Origin: a bacterium
GTDB taxonomy: Bacteria; Bacillota; Clostridia; Oscillospirales; Acutalibacteraceae
Reading direction: 5' to 3'
NCBI GenBank assembly: GCA_020624805.1
Contig: JAHKVW010000029.1
Span: 1 to 64,000 of the forward strand
Length of the DNA stretch: 64,000 bases
The position numbers were made by a program, and so were the translations under genes. The notes beneath the pieces were generated by a model, which was given only the letters and a program-made list of their open reading frames with translations, was not told where the DNA came from and ran no database searches. This document shows, piece after piece, positions 16,663 to 24,802 of the stretch. Position 1 is the first letter of the stretch. Every line of letters starts with the position of its first letter.

Positions 16663-17805
16663 ATGAAAGAAAAGAAAAAGAATCCGACCCTCCCGTGGAA
16701 AGTCGTTTCGGGCATTTTGGTCGTCGCGTTGATCGTGATGTCCGTGCTGTATTTCTCCGGTGCGGGTAAGAACAACAATGCGCAGCCCTCAGCCGAGCCG
16801 ACAACTGTAAGCGAGTCATCTGCGGGTGATTCACAGAACGCGCTGTCGCTGTGGACAGAATCCGCGCCGTTGAAATCGGAGCTGACGAGCTATATGAAGA
16901 CGATCACCGACGAGAATTCAAAGGACTTTATCCCCGTCGAGAACCGTATCGCGGTATTTGACATGGACGGTACGCTTTGCTGTGAGACCGATCCCGGCTA
17001 CTTTGACCATAAGCTGCTGTATCACCGCGTCATGGAGGACGAGAACTATAAGGATAAGGCGTCTGAGGAAGAGAAGGCGACCGCCGCGATCGTCAAGGAA
17101 TACTTTGACACCGGCGAGTATCCCAAGGGTCTGGACGTCAAGCACGGCACTGCCGTCGCTACATCCTTCAAGGGCATGACGCCCGAGGAGTTTGACGCGT
17201 ATGTCAAGGATTATAAGAACACTCCGATGAACAGCTATACCAATATGACGAACGGTCAGGCGTTCTACAAGCCGATGCTGCAGGTCGTCGACTACTTACA
17301 GGCGAACGACTTTACCGTTTATGTCATCAGCGGTACCGACCGACTGATCACACGCGGTCTGTGCGACGGTGTGATCGACATTCCGAAGAGCCAGATGATC
17401 GGCTCCGATGAGAGCTTTGTCGCTACCAATCAGGGCGACAAGGACGGACTGGAGTACACCTTCTCTCATGATGACAAGGTCATCACCGGCGGTGAGTTCA
17501 TCATCAAGAACCTCAAGATGAACAAGGTCAGCGTCATCGAGAGAGAGATCGGCGAGCAACCCGTGCTGTGCTTCGGCAACAGCTCCGGCGACGCGGCGAT
17601 GGCGAACTTTACCATCACCAACAATAAGTATAAGAGCGGCGCGTATCTGCTCTGCTGTGACGATCTCGAACGCGAGAACGGCAACATCGAAAAGGCGGAT
17701 AAAATGCGCGCGAGCTGTGAGGAAAACGGCTGGACGGCGGTTTCCATGAAGGACGACTGGACGACCATCTACGGCGACGGCGTGACCTACAGTAAAAGTA
17801 AATAA
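16663..17805 (+). CDS. Membrane-anchored HAD-family phosphatase
   Basis: A 380-aa protein: N-terminal helix (about 14-34), a Ser/Thr-rich linker, then an extracytoplasmic HAD hydrolase. Motif I is FDMDGTLCCETD (nucleophile in DMDGT), motif II is VISGTDRLITRG, and motifs III/IV are CFGNSSGDAAM. The C1-type insertion between motifs I and II is long. The ATG follows GAAAGGAG. Likely a secreted phosphomonoesterase acting at the cell surface, working with the upstream DUF218 protein; substrate unknown. Confidence 0.87.
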   Translation: MKEKKKNPTLPWKVVSGILVVALIVMSVLYFSGAGKNNNAQPSAEPTTVSESSAGDSQNALSLWTESAPLKSELTSYMKTITDENSKDFIPVENRIAVFDMDGTLCCETDPGYFDHKLLYHRVMEDENYKDKASEEEKATAAIVKEYFDTGEYPKGLDVKHGTAVATSFKGMTPEEFDAYVKDYKNTPMNSYTNMTNGQAFYKPMLQVVDYLQANDFTVYVISGTDRLITRGLCDGVIDIPKSQMIGSDESFVATNQGDKDGLEYTFSHDDKVITGGEFIIKNLKMNKVSVIEREIGEQPVLCFGNSSGDAAMANFTITNNKYKSGAYLLCCDDLERENGNIEKADKMRASCEENGWTAVSMKDDWTTIYGDGVTYSKSK

Positions 17806-17819
17806 GTTTGATACAACAA

Positions 17820-17848
17820 AAGGGTTGGCGTTTTGCCAACCCTTTTTT
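17820..17848. terminator. Bidirectional terminator between convergent genes
   Basis: A 10-bp stem AAGGGTTGGC (17820-17829) with GCCAACCCTT (17835-17844) and T6 on plus; the minus side also ends in T-rich sequence. It ends the HAD operon and the DUF1858 gene from the other side. Confidence 0.85.
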
Positions 17849-17853
17849 CAATA

Positions 17854-18081
17854 TCAAATCCCGTTATGTCGGTCGACCATCTCCCGCAGCTTTTGCAGCA
17901 GCTCGTCGGTTGAAAGTCCCGCTTTCTCGCTCAGGTCGGCGAGGGTGGCGTTTTTGATCATCATCTTTCCGATCGGCGTGTTCACGATCTTAAAGCGGCT
18001 GTCGAGCTTGATCAGCTCTTCGGGCAGCCACGGATACTCAGCGAGGATATCGGTCAATTTTGTTTTGTCGTTATAGTTCAT
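17854..18081 (-). CDS. DUF1858-type small protein
   Basis: A 75-aa helical protein: TKLTDILAEYPWLPEELIKL, a short strand region, then ATLADLSEKAGLSTDELLQKLRE. This is the DUF1858 pattern, a fold also found at the N-terminus of ScdA-like and hybrid-cluster-associated proteins. The start chosen is the ATG at 18081 (AAAGG 9 nt upstream) rather than the one three codons earlier, which overlaps the ribosome site. Function unknown; redox or iron-sulfur roles have been suggested by gene neighbourhoods in other species. Confidence 0.75.
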   Translation of the reverse strand: MNYNDKTKLTDILAEYPWLPEELIKLDSRFKIVNTPIGKMMIKNATLADLSEKAGLSTDELLQKLREMVDRHNGI

Positions 18082-18105
18082 GTTCTTCATCCTTTATTAT
18101 GAATA

Positions 18106-18206
18106 GTCATTGCGAAGGGCGCATAGGTTAAGGTGGAGATTGCCACGTCGGAACGAAGTTCCTCCTCGCAATGACGATCTGAAATGCGCCCTGTGGCAAT
18201 CTCAAC
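18106..18206. repeat. Nested REP-like repeats
   Basis: An outer copy of the GTCATTGCGA...TGGCAATCTCAAC family (18106-18123 and 18185-18206, arms GGGCGCA/TGCGCCC) is interrupted by a second copy in opposite orientation (GAGATTGCCAC at 18136-18146, TCGCAATGAC at 18166-18175). One repeat has apparently inserted inside another. Confidence 0.7.
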
Positions 18207-18210
18207 TGAA

Positions 18211-18999
18211 TTATTTGATGCCGCGCAGGTTGATTTCATCGATAGTCGCGGGTGTGATCCCGCGCTTTAAGAGGTTTTGCTCACATTCGCGGTAGATCTC
18301 GTCATTCAACAATACCTCCGGCGTATGCGCGTCATAGCCGATGACCGCCTTAGCTCCTGTCTGCGCGACGATATCCCAGAATGTCGGGTTCGGGTAACAG
18401 CGCTTGTTCAGGAAGCCGAGGATGTTGTACTCCAGCGGGATGTCATGCGCCCCCGCAAAGCGGCAGAGCTCGGTCATCTGCTCAATGTAAAAATCGGGAT
18501 CGCCCTCATACCAGACGGTGTCGGGATGCGCCAGATAGGTGAACGCGCCTGTCGATAAGCCCTCCTTGACCTGGGCGACGTACTGCGCGAGGTAATCTTC
18601 CTTTTTGCCTTTACCGGCGACATAGTACGAGCCTTCATCGTATTCGTTGCCGACGAAATGCTGACCCATAATCATGTAGTCGAGGTGCAGGGGTCGGACG
18701 AATTCGATCAGCTTGTCAAAGGTCTCGGGGTAATATTCCGTTTCAAATCCGAGGAGGATGCGGATGTCGGAGGCGTATTCCTTTTGCAGGGCGCGGATGC
18801 TCTCGGCGTATTCCTGCGCCTGTTCGGGGAACATGCGGAAATGGCTGTAATAGTCATCGACAGGGAAGAACTGGGGGCAGTGGTCGGCGAAGCCGAGTGT
18901 TTTGAGCCCTGCCTTGATCGCCGCCTCGACATATTCTCTGTCCTCGCCCACGGCGTGATGACAGCGTGTGGTGTGCGTATGCAGATTGTAATTCGCCAT
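18211..18999 (-). CDS. PHP-domain phosphatase, histidinol-phosphatase family
   Basis: A 262-aa metal-dependent phosphatase. The N-terminal PHP motif is NLHTHTTRCHHAVG, later metal ligands are FADHCP, GFETEYYP, GQHF, LAHPD and IGYDAH. This is the HisK/HisJ-like group that hydrolyses histidinol phosphate, but no other his gene is present, so substrate specificity is open. The start is the ATG at 18999 (GGGGGAAG upstream); the longer frame is rejected. Confidence 0.87.
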   Translation of the reverse strand: MANYNLHTHTTRCHHAVGEDREYVEAAIKAGLKTLGFADHCPQFFPVDDYYSHFRMFPEQAQEYAESIRALQKEYASDIRILLGFETEYYPETFDKLIEFVRPLHLDYMIMGQHFVGNEYDEGSYYVAGKGKKEDYLAQYVAQVKEGLSTGAFTYLAHPDTVWYEGDPDFYIEQMTELCRFAGAHDIPLEYNILGFLNKRCYPNPTFWDIVAQTGAKAVIGYDAHTPEVLLNDEIYRECEQNLLKRGITPATIDEINLRGIK

Positions 19000-19129
19000 T
19001 TTCTTCCCCCTTTCGTCTGAAACTGATTGTATCATAACAAAAACAAGAAGGTTTGTCCAGAGGATATTACGCTTGTTGTTGATACAACGCAGTATGATTG
19101 AGATACTCGCTTCGCTCAAACAATTTAAT

Positions 19130-19295
19130 ACAATCCCTCAGTCCTCTTTCGAGGACAGCCTCCTCGCCGGAAGCAGCTTCTTCTGCGAAGACAGCCGACC
19201 CTTTTGTCCGCGTTGCGGACATTTCCCCTAACAGGGGAATCTCCCCTTGTCCTTCAGACATTCCCCCAACGGGGGTACCTTTACCAAAAGGAGCC
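19130..19295. repeat. Composite intergenic repeat
   Basis: Begins CAATCCCTCAGTC and ends CTTTTGGTAAAGG-type arms (TTTACCAAAAGGAGCC), as the 3402-3462 and 37764-37813 copies do. Between these ends sit extra modules: CTCCTCGCCGGAAGC, the GTCCGC/GCGGAC and CCCCT/AGGGG hairpins also seen at 1-50, and CTTGTCCTTC...CCCCCAACGGGGGTACC shared with the MITE at 11479-11741. It is a mosaic of several repeat families. 19000-19129 shows no gene. Confidence 0.65.
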
Positions 19296-19331
19296 TAAAA
19301 ACGGCATCTCATATTTTTGATCTTATTTTCT

Positions 19332-19361
19332 AAAAAAAGAGACTCCCGAAAAGGGAGCCTC
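19332..19361 (-). terminator. Terminator of the beta-helix lipoprotein gene
   Basis: Minus-strand stem GAGGCTCCC (19353-19361) with GGGAGTCTC (19339-19347), followed by a run of seven T. Confidence 0.85.
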
Positions 19362-19388
19362 ATGAGGGGATGTATCATGAAAAGATGA

Positions 19389-20837
19389 TCAGTTATCGGG
19401 TTTTGCGGGAGGAGTATCGCTGTCGGATCCGCTGTTGCCGGGCTTGTCGGGAGGGGTACTGCCGCCGCCGTGACCGCTGCCGGTCGATACGACCGCGATC
19501 GCTTCGCCGGTGGACGCGGTGCCCGCGGTGTAGGCGTCGCCGTCGACATAGAGGGTATGACCGTTCAGGTCGATGCTGTCCGCGTCGCAGGTCAGCGAGG
19601 TGATGTAGCTGTCGGATGTGAGCGTCCACTTTGCGCCGCTGCTGAGATCGACAAAGACTTCGCCTGCCTGACCGGAGCTGTTGATCGCGCCGGTGAATAC
19701 GGAGCTGTCGGACAGATAGAGGTTGAGGTGGGACACATCATCCACTACCATGTCGCCGTTGATGGTCTGCTGTTTGGCGTTCAAGGTGACCTGACCGCCG
19801 TTTTTGCCGTCGCTGCCCCAGCCGGCTGCTGCCGCTCTGAGGAATACGCCTTCCGTATCGTTGTTGGTGATGGTCGCGCCGGTCAGGTTGATATCGGTCG
19901 CGGTGTTGTTGACGAAGAAAATATCGCCGTTTTCATTGGTGAGCGTACCGCCGTTCATGGTAAAGGACGAGGTACCCTCTGCCGCGTCGCCGGACATGCT
20001 CTGATAGATCATGACCGCCTGATACCAGCTCGATTTGTTGCTGTTTTTCTTGTTGTTATCGGCATTGAGGTTGACGCTATTCAGCGTGACGCTGTTCTTG
20101 CCTTCGACCACGACGCCCTGTGAGGCGGTGGACGCCATTTCGGCATTGGATACCGTGATATCGGCGGTAGAGTAGATGACCGGTGAGCCGGTGCCCGAGG
20201 TGGTATAGTAACCGCCGCTTACGTTGACGGTACCGCCGCCGCGGTCGGATCGGATCGCCGCGGAGGAGTTGCCCGAGGTGTTGATGGTGAGGTCGGTGGC
20301 GTTCATCGTGCCGCCGCCGGTCGTCATCAGACCGCCTGAGCAGTTGCCTGCGGTCTCGATGTAGGAGTCCTTGATGTTGACGGTCGTGCCCTCGCCGTAA
20401 CTGAATACGCCGTTCGCGTGCGTGCCGTCGGATTTGACAACGATATCGCTGAGGTTGAGTGTGCCGCCGTTAGTGGCAAAGATCGTGGCGTTATCGCCGT
20501 AGAAGTCGGCTTTGTCGCTCTCACTGCTGTCGCCGCTCTTGATGACCTTGACGTTTTGGTAGTTTGCCGATTCTCCGTCGGCTGTGATCGCGTGCTCGCC
20601 GTCGGCGGTATTCTCGATGGTTTGGGTGGTGGTGACGTCCGCTTCCGTCAGCTTTTTGGCGGATGTTCCCGATTGATCCGGCGTGCTTGCCGCGGTGGAG
20701 TGGACGGCTTCATCGATAGTAGCGACAGCCGCCTGTGTCGCCTCGGTACTGCCCTTTTGATTGCCGCATGCCGCGAGCGGTAACGCCATGAGCGCCGCTA
20801 AGATGATCGCGGTGCTTTTCTTCGATAAAAATTTCAT
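19389..20837 (-). CDS. Secreted lipoprotein with right-handed beta-helix repeats
   Basis: A 482-aa protein. Signal peptide with lipobox LAAC (Cys24), then a Thr/Ser/Ala-rich low-complexity linker to about residue 75. From 80 to 440 runs a series of short strands and turns rich in N, G, T and S (GGTLNLSDIVVKSDGTHANGVFSY, GGGTMNATDLTINTSGNSSAAI, GGTLTNENGDIFF), typical of a parallel beta-helix. A Pro/Gly/Ser tail (GGGSTPPDKPGNSGSD) ends the chain. Such surface proteins act in adhesion or carbohydrate binding; no catalytic site is visible. Own terminator at 19332-19361; monocistronic. Confidence 0.82.
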   Translation of the reverse strand: MKFLSKKSTAIILAALMALPLAACGNQKGSTEATQAAVATIDEAVHSTAASTPDQSGTSAKKLTEADVTTTQTIENTADGEHAITADGESANYQNVKVIKSGDSSESDKADFYGDNATIFATNGGTLNLSDIVVKSDGTHANGVFSYGEGTTVNIKDSYIETAGNCSGGLMTTGGGTMNATDLTINTSGNSSAAIRSDRGGGTVNVSGGYYTTSGTGSPVIYSTADITVSNAEMASTASQGVVVEGKNSVTLNSVNLNADNNKKNSNKSSWYQAVMIYQSMSGDAAEGTSSFTMNGGTLTNENGDIFFVNNTATDINLTGATITNNDTEGVFLRAAAAGWGSDGKNGGQVTLNAKQQTINGDMVVDDVSHLNLYLSDSSVFTGAINSSGQAGEVFVDLSSGAKWTLTSDSYITSLTCDADSIDLNGHTLYVDGDAYTAGTASTGEAIAVVSTGSGHGGGSTPPDKPGNSGSDSDTPPAKPDN

Positions 20838-20915
20838 AGGATGACCCCCTTGATCTTGGATTGTGGTATTATCATAACAGATGATATTGAAGATCGTTTG
20901 AACGCTGTGTGATGA

Positions 20916-21203
20916 TTATGTGAAAAATGATGGGGAACCTCCTTGTCGGATCAGGTCGATCTTCTCCTGTCGGGTCAGCTGCTTGATCCGATACTCGCGG
21001 CTCATCGCCTCCTGCTTGGTCGCGAACTGCTCAGTGTAGACGATCTCGACAGGTCGGCGAGGCGCTGTGTATTTTGACGCTGTGCCCGCGTTATGGGCGG
21101 CAAGGCGTTTGGCGAGGTCATTGGTCCATCCGCAGTAAAAGGTGCCGTCGGCGCATTGCAGGATATAGGTGTAGTTGGTTTTATCGTTTTGTTTCGTCAT
21201 CAT
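20916..21203 (-). CDS. GIY-YIG domain protein, UPF0213/YhbQ type
   Basis: A 95-aa protein with the single GIY-YIG nuclease fold: YTYILQCADGTFYCGWTNDLAKRLAAHNAG (YTYIL and YCGWT are the motif pair, R is conserved), then YTEQFATKQEAMSREYRIKQLTRQEK. A stand-alone domain of this length is common and not a homing endonuclease. GGAGAA precedes two adjacent ATG codons. Confidence 0.9.
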   Translation of the reverse strand: MMTKQNDKTNYTYILQCADGTFYCGWTNDLAKRLAAHNAGTASKYTAPRRPVEIVYTEQFATKQEAMSREYRIKQLTRQEKIDLIRQGGSPSFFT

Positions 21204-21288
21204 TTCTCCGTCACAATCATTTTTTTATCCATATGATACACGAAAAACATCGATTTGTCCAATCGGCAGATCATGTGTAAATCGGTAC

Positions 21289-21317
21289 TTGACAAAAAAG
21301 AAAAAGGCTGATATAAT
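21289..21317 (+). promoter_or_regulatory. Consensus sigma-A promoter of the feoAAB operon
   Basis: TTGACA (21289-21294), 17-nt spacer, TATAAT (21312-21317): a perfect match to consensus, implying that strong repression is needed for control. Confidence 0.9.
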
Positions 21318-21330
21318 TGATTGAGTAAGG

Positions 21331-21402
21331 CAAGGCTAACCGCTAAGCCTTGTTATTATCCCCTATGGTTAGCTTTAGCTAATCAAGTTAGCAAAACTTA
21401 AC
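21331..21402 (+). promoter_or_regulatory. Cluster of GTTAGC/GCTAAC palindromes, putative metal-regulator operators
   Basis: Three inverted repeats lie just downstream of the -10: CAAGGCT...AGCCTTG around CTAACCGCTA (21331-21352), TTAGCTTTAGCTAA (21369-21382) and GTTAGCAAAACTTAAC (21387-21402). The pattern resembles DtxR/IdeR-family boxes (TTAG...CTAA), and placement over the transcript start suits iron-dependent repression of feo. The regulator itself is not in the window, so this is inference. Confidence 0.55.
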
Positions 21403-21425
21403 TCATTGCAATAAAGGAGATCGCT

Positions 21426-21635
21426 ATGCCGCTCACCTTAGCCGTTATCGGCGAAGAACTCATCATCAAAAGAATCGGCGGAAACGCGGAGGTCAGGATC
21501 CACCTGCAGAATCTGGGTTTTGTATCCGGTACCGCAGTGACGGTTGTCAGCTCTATGGGCGGCAACCTGATCGTGAATGTCAAAAATACACGTATCGCCA
21601 TCAGCAAAGAGATGGCGCAGAAGATCATGGTATAA
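21426..21635 (+). CDS. feoA: FeoA family protein (first copy)
   Basis: A 69-aa SH3-like FeoA protein: MPLTLAVIGEELIIKRIGGNAEVRIHLQNLGFVSGTAVTVVS, then GGNLIVNVKNTRIAISKEMAQKIMV. The LGFVSGT block is the equivalent of the usual LGFxPGT. AAAGGAG lies 6-8 nt before ATG. First gene of the operon. It differs from the second FeoA in lacking the PLGDPxxxxVRGYxLSLR ending, so the two are not recent duplicates. Confidence 0.9.
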   Translation: MPLTLAVIGEELIIKRIGGNAEVRIHLQNLGFVSGTAVTVVSSMGGNLIVNVKNTRIAISKEMAQKIMV

Positions 21636-21640
21636 ATATA

Positions 21641-21686
21641 GTCATTGCGAACCCCGGGCATGAGGTCGGGGTGTGGCAATCTCAAC
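21641..21686. repeat. REP-like element between the two feoA genes
   Basis: GTCATTGCGA, ACCCCG/CGGGGT hairpin (21651-21656/21667-21672), TGTGGCAATCTCAACC. It sits inside an operon, so it is transcribed and could act as an RNA hairpin. Confidence 0.75.
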
Positions 21687-21739
21687 CGAGTATTATGTTG
21701 ATGATTGTCCGTGATGACAGAATATAAAGGAGGAAGAGT

Positions 21740-21961
21740 ATGAAAACACTGAAAGAGGTCGCGATCGGCGACACCTGCAAGGTCAAAAAGCTCCACGGTG
21801 AAGGCGCGGTCAAGCGCCGTATCATGGATATGGGCATCACCAAGGGCGTCGAGATCAAGGTGCAGAAGGTCGCTCCCTTGGGCGATCCGATGGAAGTCAC
21901 CGTGCGCGGCTATCAGCTGTCGATCCGCAAGGCGGACGCCGAAATGGTCGAGGTAGAATGA
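21740..21961 (+). CDS. feoA: FeoA family protein (second copy)
   Basis: A 73-aa FeoA with the canonical ending: RRIMDMGITKGVEIKVQKVAPLGDPMEVTVRGYQLSIRKADAEMVEVE. It closely resembles the FeoA domain fused to FeoB at 5009-7351. GGAGGAAG precedes ATG. It probably binds FeoB's cytoplasmic domain and stimulates transport. Confidence 0.93.
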   Translation: MKTLKEVAIGDTCKVKKLHGEGAVKRRIMDMGITKGVEIKVQKVAPLGDPMEVTVRGYQLSIRKADAEMVEVE

Positions 21962-22038
21962 CGCGGATGCGTGCGTCTATATTTGACTGACAGCAACGCG
22001 GATTGGATCCAAACAAACACTTTATTTTTTATCCAATA

Positions 22039-22054
22039 GTTAGCAAAAACTAAC
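22039..22054 (+). promoter_or_regulatory. GTTAGCAAAAACTAAC palindrome before feoB
   Basis: A perfect GTTAG/CTAAC inverted repeat, nearly identical to the site at 21387-21402. It lies 18 nt before the feoB start. It may be an internal operator for the same regulator. Confidence 0.5.
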
Positions 22055-22072
22055 CAAGAAATGAGGTATCAT

Positions 22073-24550
22073 ATGAACATCAAGATAGCCTTGGCGGGTA
22101 ACCCGAACAGCGGTAAGACCACCTTGTTCAATGCCCTGACAGGCGCGAATCAGTTCGTCGGCAACTGGCCCGGCGTAACGGTGGAGAAAAAGGAAGGTAA
22201 GCTCAAAAAGCACAGCGACGTGACCATCACCGACCTGCCCGGTATCTACTCGCTCTCACCCTACACGATGGAAGAGGTCGTGGCGCGTAACTATCTGATC
22301 GATGAACGCCCCGACGCGATACTGAACATCGTTGACGGCACCAACTTAGAGCGCAACCTGTATCTGACCACCCAGCTCTGCGAGCTCGGCATCCCTGTCG
22401 TCATCGCCGTCAATATGATGGACGTTGTCGAAAAAACAGGCGTTCAGATCAACACCGAGGAGCTCAGCCGTCAGCTGGGCTGCAAGGTCGTTTCGATCTC
22501 TGCCTTAAAGGGCAAGGGAGTGATGGACGCCGCCGAAGAAGCGATCAAGGCGGCGGAAGAAAAGAAGCCCGTACCGAAGCATCCGTTCGACGGTTCGGTG
22601 GAGCACGCGATCGCGCATATCGAAGAAGCCTGCGTCCATGATATGCCCGAGGAGGAGCAGAGATGGTACGCGGTCAAGATATTTGAGCGTGACGATAAGG
22701 TCGTGGAAAAGCTCAACCTGAGTAAAGAGACCCTCGATCATATCGAAAAGGATATCAAGGCTGTTGAGGAAGAATATGATGATGACGCGGAGTCGATCAT
22801 CACCAACGAGCGTTATGTCTATATCGGCAAGATCATCAACAGCGTTTATAAGAATAAGCAAAAGGGTCAGCTCTCGACCTCCGACAAGATCGATAAGATC
22901 GTGACCAACCGCTGGCTGGGTCTGCCGATCTTCATGGTCGTCATGTTCCTCGTGTACTACATCTCGATGGTAACGGTCGGAACCGCCGCGACTGACTGGA
23001 TGAACGACGGCGTGTTCGGCGACGGCTTCCATCTGTTCGGTATCGGCACCGCGCAGTATGAGGAACACGCTGACGCGATCGGTAAGCTGACCGGCGCCGC
23101 CGAATCGGCAGGCAACGAAGATCTGCTCGCGGCGCTGGACTTTGAATCGGAAAAATATGACGCTGATAAGGCGGTGACCTCCGTCAAGAGCTTTGCCGCA
23201 AGCGTCAAGGACAGTGATGAATTCACCTTTGAAGTCGAAGATGAGGAGACCCTCGAGGTCAAGAACAAGACCATCACCGGTAAGGATGTCAAAGACGCGG
23301 CGGAAATCTTCGTCAAAAACGAAGGCAAGCCCGACGACCCCGCCGAGTTCGGCGTATGGGTACCCGGTATCCCAGTCATCGTCGGCAACTGGCTGGAAGC
23401 CGCCAACGCTCCCGAATGGCTGTCGAGCCTGATCCTCGACGGTATCATCGCCGGCGTGGGCGCGGTACTCGGATTTGTACCGCAGATGCTCGTCTTGTTC
23501 CTGTTGCTCGCGTTCCTCGAATCCTGTGGCTATATGGCGCGTATCGCCTTTGTCCTCGACCGTATTTTCCGCCGCTTCGGTCTGTCGGGGAAGTCTTTCA
23601 TCCCGATCCTGATCGGCACAGGCTGCGGTATCCCCGGCATCATGGCGTCGCGTACCATCGAGAATGAGCGCGACCGCCGCATGACCATCATGACGACCAC
23701 ATTCATCCCCTGCGGCGCGAAGGTACCCTTTATCGCGATGATCGCGGGCGCGATCTTCGGCGGCTCTCCGTGGGTGGCGACAAGCGCGTATTTCATCGGC
23801 ATGGCGGCGATCATCATCTCCGGTATCATGCTCAAAAAGACCAAGCCCTTTGCGGGCGAACCCGCTCCGTTCGTTATGGAGCTGCCCGCGTACCACTGGC
23901 CGACCCTCGGCAACGTGCTCCGTTCCATGTGGGAGCGCGGCTGGTCGTTCATCAAAAAGGCGGGTACCATCATCCTGCTCTCCACCATCGTTCTGTGGTT
24001 CCTGAGCCGCTTCGGATGGGTCGACGGCGCCTTTACCATGCTGGGTGAAGAGGAGATCGGCAACAGCATCCTTGCTGTGATCGGCAACGGCATCGCATGG
24101 ATCTTCGCACCGCTCGGCTGGGGCAACTGGCAGGCGGCTGTCGCCTCCATCACCGGCCTGATCGCCAAGGAGAACATCGTCGGCACGATGGGCGTGCTCT
24201 ACGGCGGCGGAGAAATGTCCACATGGGCGGCGCTCGCGAGCGTCTTCACCGGTGTGACCGGTTTCTCGTTCCTCGTATTCAACCTGCTGTGCGCGCCGTG
24301 CTTTGCGGCGATGGGCGCCATCAGACGGGAGATGAACTCCGGCAAGTGGACGGCGTTCGCGATCGCGTATCAGTGCGGCTTCGCGTATGTGATCGCGCTG
24401 TGCATCAACCAGATCGGCGGCGCCTTCACCGGTAACTTGAATGTCATCGGTCTGATCGTCGCGATCCTGCTGATCGCCTTCATGCTGTATATGCTCTTCA
24501 GACCGTATAAGGAAGCCAATAAGCTGACCAAAAAGGTCAAAATTAAATAA
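22073..24550 (+). CDS. feoB: Ferrous iron transporter FeoB with long extracytoplasmic insert
   Basis: An 825-aa protein. GTPase domain: G1 GNPNSGKT (9-16), switch NWPGVTVEKKEG, G3 DLPGIYSLSPY (54-57 core), G4 NMMD (114-117). The membrane part has the gate segments VPQMLVLFLLLAFLESCGYMAR, ILIGTGCGIPGIMASRTIENER and TTTFIPCGAKVPF. Between the first helix and the next lies an extra acidic segment of about 110 residues (318-430; for example EHADAIGKLTGAAESAG and EFTFEVEDEETLEVKN), absent from the other FeoB here. The start is taken at the ATG at 22073 (TGAGGT upstream), not 22061. Imports Fe2+ together with the adjacent FeoA proteins and the Cys-rich peptide downstream. Confidence 0.94.
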   Translation: MNIKIALAGNPNSGKTTLFNALTGANQFVGNWPGVTVEKKEGKLKKHSDVTITDLPGIYSLSPYTMEEVVARNYLIDERPDAILNIVDGTNLERNLYLTTQLCELGIPVVIAVNMMDVVEKTGVQINTEELSRQLGCKVVSISALKGKGVMDAAEEAIKAAEEKKPVPKHPFDGSVEHAIAHIEEACVHDMPEEEQRWYAVKIFERDDKVVEKLNLSKETLDHIEKDIKAVEEEYDDDAESIITNERYVYIGKIINSVYKNKQKGQLSTSDKIDKIVTNRWLGLPIFMVVMFLVYYISMVTVGTAATDWMNDGVFGDGFHLFGIGTAQYEEHADAIGKLTGAAESAGNEDLLAALDFESEKYDADKAVTSVKSFAASVKDSDEFTFEVEDEETLEVKNKTITGKDVKDAAEIFVKNEGKPDDPAEFGVWVPGIPVIVGNWLEAANAPEWLSSLILDGIIAGVGAVLGFVPQMLVLFLLLAFLESCGYMARIAFVLDRIFRRFGLSGKSFIPILIGTGCGIPGIMASRTIENERDRRMTIMTTTFIPCGAKVPFIAMIAGAIFGGSPWVATSAYFIGMAAIIISGIMLKKTKPFAGEPAPFVMELPAYHWPTLGNVLRSMWERGWSFIKKAGTIILLSTIVLWFLSRFGWVDGAFTMLGEEEIGNSILAVIGNGIAWIFAPLGWGNWQAAVASITGLIAKENIVGTMGVLYGGGEMSTWAALASVFTGVTGFSFLVFNLLCAPCFAAMGAIRREMNSGKWTAFAIAYQCGFAYVIALCINQIGGAFTGNLNVIGLIVAILLIAFMLYMLFRPYKEANKLTKKVKIK

Positions 24551-24579
24551 TCTTATTCAGATAAAAAGGAGTTGAATGT

Positions 24580-24756
24580 ATGTTTACATGGATATCGAAT
24601 AACATCGGCACGATCATTATCTGTGCGGTGCTGATCGCGATCGTCACGGCGATCATCGTCAGCATGATCAAAAAGAAAAAGCAGGGTAAGTCGGTGGTAT
24701 GCAGCTGCGGCAACTGCAAGCATTGCGCGATGTCCGGCTCCTGTCATAAGCAATAA
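24580..24756 (+). CDS. FeoB-associated Cys-rich membrane protein, 58 aa
   Basis: A small gene 29 nt after feoB, with AAAAGGAG upstream. The peptide begins MFTWISNNIGTIIICAVL, one helix (about 8-30), then KKKKQGK and the cysteine cluster VVCSCGNCKHCAMSGSCHKQ. It has the same design as the peptide at 4863-5006, with five cysteines in the tail. It probably serves iron transfer or FeoB assembly. Confidence 0.88.
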   Translation: MFTWISNNIGTIIICAVLIAIVTAIIVSMIKKKKQGKSVVCSCGNCKHCAMSGSCHKQ

Positions 24757-24768
24757 TCGTTTTCCTCC

Positions 24769-24802
24769 GGTACCGAGCGCTCCGTGCGCTCGGTACCTTT
24801 TT
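24769..24802 (+). terminator. Terminator of the feoAAB operon
   Basis: A perfect 12-bp stem GGTACCGAGCGC (24769-24780) with GCGCTCGGTACC (24786-24797), then TTTTT. Confidence 0.9.

Noticed and set aside
10583-21686. REP-like copies as a possible CRISPR array
   Set aside because: The copies are kilobases apart, palindromic and variable in the middle, with no regular spacers and no cas genes.
22505-23896. A 463-codon open frame on the minus strand
   Set aside because: Antisense of the second feoB, with Arg/Asp/His-rich composition typical of shadow frames.
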